Assembly: GCA_900549295.1 (NCBI GenBank)
Contig: URNG01000070.1
Span: forward strand, 1-16,764
DNA: 16,764 nucleotides
Direction: 5' to 3'
Source of the DNA: an uncultured Rhodocyclaceae bacterium
GTDB taxonomy: Bacteria; Pseudomonadota; Gammaproteobacteria; Burkholderiales; Rhodocyclaceae
A program made the translations under genes and the position numbers. Positions 1-6,836 of this stretch are shown in pieces; the first letter of the stretch is position 1; the number at the start of each line of letters is the position of its first letter. The notes beneath the pieces were generated by a model. That model was given only the letters and a program-made list of their open reading frames with translations, was not told the origin of the DNA and searched no databases.

Positions 1-441
1 GCCGCTTGCGGCAGCGCCTTCGGCGCCTGCTTCCGCGCCATCCGTGTCGGCCTGAAAATTGAGCACGGGTGCGGTGATCGCGCTGCCGCTGCTGCCCAGG
101 CTTTTGCCGAGCGCGGCCAGTTCCTTGGCAATCTGCTTCAATTCCTGCGCCAGCGCCTTGTAGTTGCCGGGAGGCATTTTGGCCAGCATGTCGCGCAGCA
201 TTTCCAGGCGCTGCTTCAGACGCCCGGCGCGGGCGGCGGCCTGTTTTTTCGGGGCGAGGTTTTTCTGCATTTCCTTGATAGCAGCCAGGCTTTCCTGCCT
301 TTCCTTCTGCTGCTTCTGGCGCAGGGCCTGCAGGCCCGTCGTGGCGCGCTCCTCGCTCTCGTTGCGGCGTGTGGCATTTTGGCCTTGGGTGCTGTTGACG
401 AGCATTTGCGCCGGGATTGAATTACTGATCTTGCTGAACAT
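1..441 (-). CDS. Partial hypothetical protein, charged coiled-coil type (3' end outside window)
   Basis: The reading frame is open from an ATG at 441 to the left edge, giving 147 codons with no stop. The start follows a strong ribosome-binding site (AGGAAGGAG a few bases upstream). The protein begins MFSKISNSIPAQMLVNSTQG. From about residue 28 to 120 it is rich in Glu, Lys, Gln, Arg, Ala and Leu, with heptad-like spacing (for example RQKQQKERQESLAAIKEMQ), so a long helical coiled coil is likely. The last visible part is Ala/Gly/Ser-rich. No signal peptide or catalytic motif is seen. It is divergent from the hupE-like gene. I do not recognise the family. The frame is convincing from its ribosome-binding site and codon use, but the function is unknown. 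Confidence 0.6.
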   Translation of the reverse strand, partial: MFSKISNSIPAQMLVNSTQGQNATRRNESEERATTGLQALRQKQQKERQESLAAIKEMQKNLAPKKQAAARAGRLKQRLEMLRDMLAKMPPGNYKALAQELKQIAKELAALGKSLGSSGSAITAPVLNFQADTDGAEAGAEGAAASG

Positions 442-486
442 GGGTGGCTCCTTCCTCTGTTGCTTCACGACAAATCAATGAGAAAC

Positions 487-513
487 TTGAGGTGGGCATT
501 GCCCGACTATAAT
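487..513 (+). promoter_or_regulatory. Candidate sigma-70 promoter for the hupE-like gene
   Basis: There is a perfect TATAAT at 508-513. Upstream is TTGAGG at 487-492, spaced 15 nt, shorter than the ideal 17. It lies about 70 nt before the chosen start of the permease gene, in the 144-nt divergent spacer. The -10 is convincing by eye; the -35 is weak. Confidence 0.4.
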
Positions 514-585
514 TTGTCGCGGAACAAAAGCCTGACCCGTACTGCGCTGAATCTTTGCGCCCAAGCTTTCTTAGCCGGAGAAGAC

Positions 586-1176
586 ATGATGAAGATCCGT
601 ACCGTATGTGCTGCCGCGTTTGCCCCTGTTGCCTTTTTTGGGTTTTCCGCTGCGGCGCTGGCGCATCCTGGCCATGAATCGGCCAGTTTTCTGAGCGGAT
701 TCAGTCACCCTCTGGGGGGGCTGGATCACCTGCTGGCGATGTTGGCGGTGGGTTTGTATGCGGCGCAGCAGGCGGGGCGCGCGCGCTGGGGCCTGCCTGC
801 GTGCTTCGTGCTGGCGATGTTGCTGGGGGCGGCTCTGGGCGCTTTCGGTGTCAGCCTGCCGGCGGTGGAGGCGGGAATCGCCGCGTCGGTCCTGGTGTTG
901 GGTTTGCTGCTGGCCTTTGCGGTTCGCTTGCCGCTTGCCGCCAGTCTGCCGCTGGTGGCGTTGTTTGCCCTCTTTCATGGTCACGCGCACCATGCGGAGA
1001 TGGGGGCGGCGAGCTTGCTGACCTATGCGACCGGTTTTGCGCTGGCGACGGCCCTTTTGCATGCGGCGGGTTTCATGCTCGCGCGCTGGATGCCGGAGAA
1101 CCGGGCAGGGTTTGCCGCCAAGCGCATTGCGGGGGCCTGCATGGCCGCGATCGGCGGCGTGTTGTTGGGGGCTTAG
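586..1176 (+). CDS. hupE: HupE/UreJ-family nickel permease
   Basis: This 196-residue integral membrane protein probably imports Ni2+ for the adjacent [NiFe]-hydrogenase. It starts with a signal-peptide-like stretch (hydrophobic, ending AAALA) followed directly by HPGHE, the family's N-terminal histidine motif. The motif HPLGGLDHLLAMLAVGLYA then marks the HupE/UreJ signature. A second histidine cluster, HGHAHHAEM, lies in the middle, and about six hydrophobic segments follow one another. The start was chosen for GGAG at 577-580; an ATG three bases later (589) fits the spacing slightly better. The frame stays open back to 460, but that extension is not family-like. Its stop overlaps the convergent hoxW stop by 4 nt. 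Known for the family: nickel or cobalt uptake. Inferred here: nickel supply to HoxH. Confidence 0.88.
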   Translation: MMKIRTVCAAAFAPVAFFGFSAAALAHPGHESASFLSGFSHPLGGLDHLLAMLAVGLYAAQQAGRARWGLPACFVLAMLLGAALGAFGVSLPAVEAGIAASVLVLGLLLAFAVRLPLAASLPLVALFALFHGHAHHAEMGAASLLTYATGFALATALLHAAGFMLARWMPENRAGFAAKRIAGACMAAIGGVLLGA

Positions 1177-1646
1177 GTGGGGGCTTGGGCCGTTCCGGCG
1201 GCGGTGTCGCTGGTCAGCCAATGTTTTGCCCAGGCCAGCGCCGCCGCCAGGTTTTCCCGGGCGGTGGCCGAGGGCGCGAGGCCCAATTCCCACTGCATGC
1301 CCTGAATGGCGAGTAGTTGAGCCGGCGGCGGCGGGCGCTTGAGCACGTCGCAATAGACCTGCAGGAGGGCCGCCGGGCTCATGGCGTGGCTGCTGAAACT
1401 TTCGTCGTGCAGCGGTGCCAGTGTTTGCACGCCGAAGGGGGCGGGCGCGCTCAGGGAGGCGTCGACGAAGAGCACGCGCTGGCGGCCCTGCAAATCAAGG
1501 GCGTGCTCGACTTGCAGTTGAAAGTCGGTGAGGCAGTCCACATCGGGTAATTGCAGTGCTTCGATGGCCTCGGCAAACAGGGGGCCCAGCGCATCGTCGC
1601 CGCGCGCCGGGTTGCCCCAGGCGAACACCAGGGTGGATGCGGTCAC
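1173..1646 (-). CDS. hoxW: Hydrogenase maturation endopeptidase for HoxH (HoxW-type)
   Basis: This 157-residue protein belongs to the HyaD/HybD/HoxW family of nickel-dependent endopeptidases, which remove the C-terminal tail of the large subunit after Ni insertion. The N-terminus has the HoxW-type motif GNPARGDDALGP (residues 11-22), with Asp17/Asp18 at the place of the family's metal-sensing acidic residue. DFQLQVEHALDL (41-52) follows, typical of the NAD-linked hydrogenase proteases, and a VDAS strand comes next. The start is GTG at 1646, overlapping the hoxH stop (GTGA), so translation is probably coupled. Its natural substrate, HoxH, is the gene directly upstream. The stop overlaps the convergent permease gene by 4 nt. 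Nothing suggests inactivation. Confidence 0.9.
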   Translation of the reverse strand: MTASTLVFAWGNPARGDDALGPLFAEAIEALQLPDVDCLTDFQLQVEHALDLQGRQRVLFVDASLSAPAPFGVQTLAPLHDESFSSHAMSPAALLQVYCDVLKRPPPPAQLLAIQGMQWELGLAPSATARENLAAALAWAKHWLTSDTAAGTAQAPT

Positions 1647-3109
1647 GCCTTGTACCTGCGATCCAGTTCCTGTCCTTCGGCGTCCACCAGGGTGACTTCC
1701 AGCGGCATCTTGCCCAGCGCGTGGGTGGCGCAGGAGAGGCAGGGATCGTAGGCGCGGATGGCGACTTCGATGTGGTTGAGCAGGCCCTCGGTGATTTCCT
1801 TGCCATCGAGATACTGCCGGGCGACTTCGCGCACGGCGGTGTTCATGGCCTGGTTGTTGTTGGTGGTGGAGACGATGAGGTTGGCCATGCTCACCAGATC
1901 GTCCTCGCCCACCTGGTAGTGGTGGAACAGGGTGCCGCGCGGCGCTTCGATGACGCCGATGCCTTCGCGCCGGCGCTTGCCGCCGACCATGAGATCGGTG
2001 CCTTCGATGTCGTCGTCCTGCAGCAGTTCCTTGATCGTTTCGGCGGCGAACAGCATTTCGATCATGCGCGCCCAGTGGAAACCCAGCGTCGCGTGCATGG
2101 GTTTGTGGCCGGCGTAGGCGACGAATTCACGGCGCTCGCGTTCGGCGAAAGGGGTCGGGATGCTGTCGCAGTTCTGCACGCGGGCGAGCGGCCCCACCTT
2201 GTACCAGCCGGTTTCCGGCCCCAGGGCGGTGAGGTAGGGGAACTTCATGTAGCTCCAGGGTTTGACTTCTTCGGTAATCAGGCTGTCGTAGGTCTGGTAA
2301 TCGACCTGATCGAACAGGGTCTTGCCGCTGGCGTCCTTGGCGCGCAGCACGCCGTGGTAGAGGTCGAGGCTGCCGTCGGGCGCGACCATGCCCAGGTAAT
2401 TGGAGGGGAAATTGCCGAAATGGTTGTAGAGCGCCGGGTTCTGCGCGTGCAGTTCCTTGATGATGTGCACCGCGTCGCGGCTCCAGGCGATCATCTGGTA
2501 GGCGTCTTTTTGCAGTTCCGCCCGCTCGGCGGCGCTGAGTGATTTGTTGACGCCGCCGGGAACGGCTCCCGTGCCGTGCACCCGCTTGCCGGCGGTGAGG
2601 CGGATGACCTCCTGGCCGTATTTGCGCAGCAGGATGCCTTTTTTGGCGATGTCTGGATACTTTTCCGCCACGCCGACGATGTTGCGCCGTGCGACTTCCG
2701 AGTCGAAACCAAAGAGCAGGTCCGGCGAGGAAAGATGGAAGAAGTGCAGGGCGTGCGATTGCAGGATCTGGCCGTAGTGCATCAGCCGCCGCATTTTCTC
2801 GGCGGTGGGCGTGAGGCGGTCTGCACCGACGATGACGTCCAGCGCCTTGCTCGCCGCCAGGTGGTGCGACACCGGGCAGATGCCGCACAGGCGTTGCACC
2901 ATCACCGGCACTTCCCAGTAGGGGCGGCCTTCGATGAAGCGTTCGAAGCCGCGGAATTCGACGATGTGCAGGCGCACCTGGTGCATCTTGTTGTTCTCAT
3001 CGAGCAGCAAGGTCACCTTGCCGTGGCCTTCGACGCGCGACACGGGGTCGATCGCCACCCGGCGCAGGTTTTCGCTGGCGATGCTTGCGGTTTCCAGTTC
3101 AAAGCTCAT
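1643..3109 (-). CDS. hoxH: NAD-reducing [NiFe]-hydrogenase large subunit HoxH
   Basis: This is the large subunit of the soluble bidirectional hydrogenase, carrying the Ni-Fe(CN)2CO site that splits H2. It has 488 residues, matching the usual HoxH length. The N-terminal motif RLCGICPVSHH gives ligands Cys75 and Cys78; the C-terminal motif DPCLSCATH gives Cys457 and Cys460. A 25-residue tail after His463 (starting ALGKMPLEV) is the expected extension removed by HoxW. DPVSRVEGHGK and VEFRGFERF are classic large-subunit sequences. I chose ATG 3109 (MSFELETAS) over an ATG at 3157, because the longer form would overlap hoxY and add a non-family leader. The gap to hoxY is 25 nt. The gene looks fully intact, in contrast to its partner hoxY. 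Confidence 0.96.
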   Translation of the reverse strand: MSFELETASIASENLRRVAIDPVSRVEGHGKVTLLLDENNKMHQVRLHIVEFRGFERFIEGRPYWEVPVMVQRLCGICPVSHHLAASKALDVIVGADRLTPTAEKMRRLMHYGQILQSHALHFFHLSSPDLLFGFDSEVARRNIVGVAEKYPDIAKKGILLRKYGQEVIRLTAGKRVHGTGAVPGGVNKSLSAAERAELQKDAYQMIAWSRDAVHIIKELHAQNPALYNHFGNFPSNYLGMVAPDGSLDLYHGVLRAKDASGKTLFDQVDYQTYDSLITEEVKPWSYMKFPYLTALGPETGWYKVGPLARVQNCDSIPTPFAERERREFVAYAGHKPMHATLGFHWARMIEMLFAAETIKELLQDDDIEGTDLMVGGKRRREGIGVIEAPRGTLFHHYQVGEDDLVSMANLIVSTTNNNQAMNTAVREVARQYLDGKEITEGLLNHIEVAIRAYDPCLSCATHALGKMPLEVTLVDAEGQELDRRYKA

Positions 3110-3134
3110 GGCAGTCTCGCGGATGGTGAAGCAT

Positions 3135-3786
3135 TCAGTCGTAATGCAGATGGGCATGCCCCAGGCTGGGGTTCTGGCCGGCCAGCAACTGGGTCAGGAA
3201 TTCCCAGATGGCGTCGCCCGAGGGGGGGCAGCCCGGCAGGAAGTAATCGATCTTCACGACTTCATGGACCGGATGCACCTGATCGAGGACCAGCGGCAGC
3301 TCCGGGTCGTTGGGAATCTGGCTGTTGCCGGCCAGGCCGTGGCCGGTGCAATACACCTGCTGCAGGATGTCCGCCACCGGCAGATGATTGCGCTGCGCCG
3401 GCAGGCCGCCATTGACCGCGCAGGCGCCGAGCGCGATCAGCATCTTGCAGTTGGCGCGAAACTCGCGCAGCACATGCACGTTTTCGGCATTGCACACGCC
3501 GCCTTCGATCAGGCCGATGTCGCAGGGGCCGCAGTGCTTGATGTCGGTGAGCGGCGAGCGGTCGAATTCCACCAGTTCGAGCAGGGGCAAGAGCCGCTCG
3601 TCGATGTCGAGAAAAGACATGTGGCAGGCGAAGGAGCCGGGGAGCGGGAACGGGGCAAACTGGTGGCGGAGACGTGGGGCAGCCAAGGCAGCCGGCGAGC
3701 GAGACGGTCGCCACCTTGAGCTTGCGCGGACTTGCGCTGCTAGTGTTGGCTGTGCCAGCGGTTTGGGTCAGGGTTTCGGTCCTCAT
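3135..3786 (-). pseudogene. hoxY: hoxY, hydrogenase small subunit, frameshifted by a 55-nt insertion
   Basis: HoxY is the small subunit, whose [4Fe-4S] cluster passes electrons from HoxH to HoxU/HoxF. The gene begins at ATG 3786, overlapping the hoxU stop (ATGA). Its first 36 codons are normal, ending KLKVATVSLAGCLGC with the first two cluster cysteines. The rest of the family sequence (HMSFLDIDERLLPLLE through KIDYFLPGCPPSGDAIW to the stop at 3135) resumes 55 nt later in another frame. Removing 3624-3678 restores a continuous 198-residue HoxY, close to the roughly 209 of the Cupriavidus protein. In the first frame translation would run through unrelated sequence to a stop near 3262. An internal start at ATG 3620 or TTG 3686 would lack the CxxC ligands. 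As read, the gene is broken; an assembly error is possible. Confidence 0.85.
3624..3678 (-). other. 55-nt frame-shifting insertion within hoxY
   Basis: The segment lies between codon TGC (3681-3679, second Cys of GCLGC) and CAC (3623-3621, His of HMSFLD). The segment itself ends in TGC, so a short CTGCC repeat flanks it. It is pyrimidine-rich on the coding strand, has no stop in the entry frame, and shows no insertion-sequence ends or clear hairpin. Its length is 3n+1, hence the frameshift. Its origin cannot be told from this window. Confidence 0.8.
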
Positions 3787-4499
3787 CTTCCGGCCTCCTG
3801 CGCGCAGCTTGCCGCCACTTCGGAAATGGGGCGCGCGTCGTAGTCGCGTTCGCCGATGGGCACGGCAAAGCCCACCCGTTTTTGCAGGATCACGCCCACC
3901 GGGCAGACTTCGGCGGCGCGGTCGCTGAGGGCGAAATCGGTATCGGCCAGTTTGCCGCTCTCGCTATTGACGATGAGATGGGATTGCGTGCCGCGTCCGG
4001 CGAGGGCGAAAACGTGTTTGCCGTCCACTTCGCGGCTGGCGCGCACGCACAGTTCGCACATGATGCAGCGGTTGAAATCCAGCCAGACGTCGGGGTGGGA
4101 GGCATCCACCGGGCGGTCGGGGTAGAAATGGTCGAAATGCGGACTCAGCATGCCCATTTCGTAGGCGGTGGCCTGCAGGACGCAGTTGCCGCTTTTTTCA
4201 CAGGCGGGGCAGAAATGGTTGCCTTCCACGAACAGCATCTGCAAGAGCGTGCGGCGTTTGGCGGTGAGTTCCTCGCTCTGGTTGTCCACTTCCTGCCCGG
4301 CGGCGGCGCGGGTGGTGCAGGCGGTGGCAAAACGTCCGCCGATCTTCACCGTGCACAGCTTGCAGGAACCGTGGGCGGTGAAATCGGGGTGCCAGCACAG
4401 GTGGGGAATGTACTTTCCGGCCGCTGTCGCCGCCTGCATGATCGTCTGGCCGGGGGTGAAGGGGATTTCCTCACCGTCGAGAAGGAAGCTGTTGTTCAT
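3783..4499 (-). CDS. hoxU: NAD-reducing hydrogenase diaphorase small subunit HoxU
   Basis: HoxU is a 238-residue Fe-S protein homologous to the N-terminus of complex I NuoG. It relays electrons between HoxY and HoxF. An N-terminal ferredoxin-like [2Fe-2S] domain has Cys35, Cys46, Cys49 and Cys61. The segment GNHFCPACEKSGNC gives His95, Cys97, Cys100 and Cys106 for a [4Fe-4S] cluster. The ferredoxin-type motif CIMCELC (Cys145, 148, 151) with Cys199 in EVCPVGVI gives another. The start is ATG 4499 (MNNSFLLDGEEIPF), overlapping the hoxF stop by 4 nt; a longer open frame back to 4994 is only read-through of hoxF in another frame. It overlaps hoxY by 4 nt downstream. All ligand cysteines are present and the length is normal. 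Confidence 0.95.
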   Translation of the reverse strand: MNNSFLLDGEEIPFTPGQTIMQAATAAGKYIPHLCWHPDFTAHGSCKLCTVKIGGRFATACTTRAAAGQEVDNQSEELTAKRRTLLQMLFVEGNHFCPACEKSGNCVLQATAYEMGMLSPHFDHFYPDRPVDASHPDVWLDFNRCIMCELCVRASREVDGKHVFALAGRGTQSHLIVNSESGKLADTDFALSDRAAEVCPVGVILQKRVGFAVPIGERDYDARPISEVAASCAQEAGR

Positions 4500-6310
4500 G
4501 GCTGAACCTCGCTCAAGTGCGCGCCCAGGGCGCTCTTGTTGTCGCCCAGGTGGGCATGCGCGTCGTCGCGCCCACTCATCAGCCGCGCCTGCGCCAGCGC
4601 GGCATCGAGATTGAAGGCCGGTTCGTAGGCGGCTGAGTGCAGGTGCTGCTCGAAGGCGGGGCGGAATTTTTCCAGCGTGTCGTGCAGCGCGATGGTGGCC
4701 GTGTTGCCCAGGCCGCAATGGCATGCGCCGTGCATCAGGCGGTGCATGCTGGCCAGTTCTTCGAGATCGTGCGGCGAGCCGCGCTGGGCGGCGATCTTGT
4801 CCAGCAGGCGCGCGTTGATGGCGGTGCCGACCCGGCATGGCGTGCAGAAGCCGCAGCTCTCGTGGGCAAAGAAATGGGCAAAATTGCGCACCACCTCGAA
4901 CAGGTCGCGCTGCTGGTTGAAAACCATGATGGAGCCGCCGGTGGGAACGTCCTCGAAGGCGATGCGGCGCTCGAACTCGTCCGCTGAGAGGCAATTGCCC
5001 GCCGCTCCCGCCGTTGTCACCGCCTGCGTATCCCGCGAGCCGGCGGCGGCCAGCACCTCGGCCACCGTCACGCCGAAGGGAAATTCATAGATACCGGGCC
5101 GCTCGACGTCGCCCGATACCGAAAGGAGCTTGGTGCCGGTGGAGGCCGGGGTGCCGATGGCGCGGAACCATTCGCCGCCCTTGACCGCGATCAGCGCGGC
5201 CAGGGCCAGGGTTTCCACGTTGTTGACCGTGGTCGGCTGGCCGAGATAGCCGTGCGTCACCGGAAACGGCGGGCGGATGCGCGGTTTGCCTGCCTTGCCT
5301 TCCATCGACTCGATCAGCGCCGATTCTTCGCCGCAGACGTAAGCGCCGGCACCGAGATGAATCTCGATGTCGAAGGTGAAGCCGCGTCCCAGGATGTTGC
5401 GCCCCAGCAAACCGGCTTCGCGCCGCTGCGCCAGACGGATTTCCAGTTTTTCGAGCAGGTAGCGGTATTCGCCGCGCAGATAGATGAAACCCTGGCTCGC
5501 GCCAATGGCGAAGCCAGCGACGCACATGCCGTCGATGACCAGATCGAAGTAAGCGTTGAGCAGTACGCGATCCTTGAAGGTGCCCGGCTCGCCTTCGTCG
5601 GCGTTGCAGATCACGTAATGCGCGTCGCCCCAGGCGTCGCGGCAGGAGCGCCACTTGATGTCGCTGCCGAAGCCCGCGCCGCCGCGCCCGCGCAGGGCGG
5701 AACGCTCGATTTCCGTGAGCAGTTCCCGCGGGCCGCGATCGAGCGCGGCCGCGATGGCTGCGCCGGGCGTGAGACCGTGGTCGAGCAGCACGTCGCGGCG
5801 GCGGATGTTGTCTTCGACCTGGAACCACTCATGCGGCCAGTCGCCGACCGGCACGCGGCGGCGGATCAGGTGTGCCATGGCGTCGATGCGCTCCGGCGTG
5901 AGCCGGGTCACGGTGCGATAATTGGCGAGCAGCGCCGGCCCCTGATCGCACATGCCGATGCAGGAGGTGGTGTCCACGCTGACCAGACCATCTTCCGAGA
6001 CGCGCCCGGGTTGCAGCCACAGTTTTTCGCACAGGGCGCGCATGAGGTCCTGGCTGCCCTGCATGCGCTCGGTGATGTTGTCGGCAAAGAGAATGCGGAA
6101 TTCGCCCACCGGGCGGGTGTGGAAAAAGCTATAGAAATTCGCGGTGCTCTCGACTTGCGCCCGGGGCATGTCCAGGCCGTGCGCGATGGCGCTCAGTGTT
6201 TCCGGTGCCAGCCAGCCCAGCGCATCCTGCGTTTCGCGCAGAATCTGCACCAAGCGATGCGCCTTGCGCGCGTGTCGATCCAGGATCGTTCCGATGTCCG
6301 TTACAGCCAT
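4496..6310 (-). CDS. hoxF: NAD-reducing hydrogenase diaphorase large subunit HoxF
   Basis: HoxF is the 604-residue flavoprotein subunit that reduces NAD+ with electrons from H2. It is a fusion of a NuoE-like domain (about 1-150) and a NuoF-like domain (about 165-560). Visible motifs are the FMN/NAD-binding GRGGAGF (208-214) and NADEGEPGTFKDR (236-248). GAYVCGEESALIESMEG and the [4Fe-4S] motif ESCGFCTPC (Cys486, 489, 492), with a further ligand near Cys532, complete the NuoF part. In the NuoE-like part, TTSCIGMC (Cys117, 121) is present, but the first cysteine pair of canonical NuoE is not evident. ATG 6310 follows GGGAGG at a good distance. It is the first gene of the hox operon, divergent from hypA. 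Length and motifs match the family closely. Confidence 0.96.
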   Translation of the reverse strand: MAVTDIGTILDRHARKAHRLVQILRETQDALGWLAPETLSAIAHGLDMPRAQVESTANFYSFFHTRPVGEFRILFADNITERMQGSQDLMRALCEKLWLQPGRVSEDGLVSVDTTSCIGMCDQGPALLANYRTVTRLTPERIDAMAHLIRRRVPVGDWPHEWFQVEDNIRRRDVLLDHGLTPGAAIAAALDRGPRELLTEIERSALRGRGGAGFGSDIKWRSCRDAWGDAHYVICNADEGEPGTFKDRVLLNAYFDLVIDGMCVAGFAIGASQGFIYLRGEYRYLLEKLEIRLAQRREAGLLGRNILGRGFTFDIEIHLGAGAYVCGEESALIESMEGKAGKPRIRPPFPVTHGYLGQPTTVNNVETLALAALIAVKGGEWFRAIGTPASTGTKLLSVSGDVERPGIYEFPFGVTVAEVLAAAGSRDTQAVTTAGAAGNCLSADEFERRIAFEDVPTGGSIMVFNQQRDLFEVVRNFAHFFAHESCGFCTPCRVGTAINARLLDKIAAQRGSPHDLEELASMHRLMHGACHCGLGNTATIALHDTLEKFRPAFEQHLHSAAYEPAFNLDAALAQARLMSGRDDAHAHLGDNKSALGAHLSEVQP

Positions 6311-6400
6311 GCTACCTCCCGTCGAGAACGGTGCTACACGTATGTTTCAGGGTCACGCCTGTCATTTTGCACCAGTATGGCACCGGTACGCGCCGTTGCG

Positions 6401-6430
6401 TTGCGATTTGCCGGAAGAATCGGACATAAT
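6401..6430 (+). promoter_or_regulatory. Candidate sigma-70 promoter for the hyp operon
   Basis: TTGCGA (6401-6406) and CATAAT (6425-6430) are separated by 18 nt. The predicted transcript would start near 6437, some 35 nt before hypA, which has GGGAGGG as its ribosome-binding site. This is the only reasonable -10 seen in the spacer on this strand. It is a by-eye match, not a proven promoter. Confidence 0.4.
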
Positions 6431-6433
6431 CGA

Positions 6434-6450
6434 GGCACGATCGCAGCCAG
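6434..6450 (-). promoter_or_regulatory. Possible sigma-54 promoter for the hox operon
   Basis: On the minus strand the sequence CTGGCTGCGATCGTGCC keeps the TGGC and TGC cores with GG and GC ten bases apart, as in -24/-12 promoters, though other consensus positions differ. It would give a leader of about 110 nt before hoxF. Known: the hox genes of Cupriavidus necator depend on sigma-54 and HoxA. Whether that applies here is inference. Confidence 0.25.
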
Positions 6451-6461
6451 ATCGGATCGTG
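6436..6461. repeat. Inverted repeat CACGATC-N12-GATCGTG at the hyp start site
   Basis: A perfect 7-bp inverted repeat with a 12-nt spacer sits immediately downstream of the candidate hyp -10 and ends at the hypA ribosome-binding site. It also overlaps the possible sigma-54 site facing the other way. It could be an operator for a dimeric regulator, or a weak leader hairpin. Confidence 0.45.
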
Positions 6462-6471
6462 GGAGGGCGCA

Positions 6472-6813
6472 ATGCATGAAATCTCGCTGGCCGGGAGCGT
6501 GATCGATTTGATCGAGGTGGCTGCCGCGCGCGAAGGGTTTACCCGCGTGCGTCAGGTGCGCTGCGAGATTGGCGAACTGGCCTGCGTCGAGGCCGAAGCC
6601 TTGCGCACCGCGTTTGCGGCGGCGAGCCGGGGCAGTTGCGCCGAGGGCGCGCAGCTGGAAATCATCCCGGTTGCGGGTGAAGGCGTTTGCCCGCAGTGCG
6701 GTATTGCCGTTCCCATGCCCAGCTTGTATGAGCTTTGTCCGCTGTGCGGCGAACAGCCGCTCTCGGTGCGGCGCGGCACGGAAATGCGGGTGAAGGATCT
6801 CGCCGTTGAATGA
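6472..6813 (+). CDS. hypA: Hydrogenase nickel-insertion accessory protein HypA
   Basis: HypA is a 113-residue metallochaperone that, with HypB, delivers nickel to the hydrogenase large subunit. The N-terminal MHEISLAGSV carries His2 and Glu3 of the Ni site. The zinc-ribbon has Cys73/Cys76 (CPQC) and Cys89/Cys92 (CPLC). ATG 6472 follows GGGAGGG at an ideal distance. It is the first gene of the hyp operon, divergent from hoxF, and its stop is 23 nt before hypB. Length and residues are typical. Its likely target is HoxH, the only large subunit in the window. Confidence 0.95.
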   Translation: MHEISLAGSVIDLIEVAAAREGFTRVRQVRCEIGELACVEAEALRTAFAAASRGSCAEGAQLEIIPVAGEGVCPQCGIAVPMPSLYELCPLCGEQPLSVRRGTEMRVKDLAVE

Positions 6814-6836
6814 TTGACTGAGGAAAGAGACTGACT

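Noticed and set aside
460..585. Upstream extension of the hupE frame
   Set aside because: It overlaps the candidate promoter and precedes a clear signal peptide with its own ribosome-binding site at 577-580.
571..1353. Minus-strand open frame of 260 codons opposite hupE
   Set aside because: It is Arg/Gln/His-rich shadow sequence that crosses the hoxW gene in the wrong frame.
1556..2542. Long plus-strand open frame of 328 codons opposite hoxH
   Set aside because: It is the antisense shadow of hoxH in GC-rich DNA, with no ribosome-binding site and Val/Gly/Ala-rich, family-less sequence.
3262..3620. Continuation of the first hoxY frame past the insertion as a genuine alternative protein
   Set aside because: The residues are Arg/Pro/Ala-rich out-of-frame sequence, while the conserved HoxY sequence lies in the other frame of the same DNA.
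5252..6502. Plus-strand open frame of 416 codons opposite hoxF
   Set aside because: It is antisense to a clear hoxF with all motifs and runs into the promoter region and hypA start.
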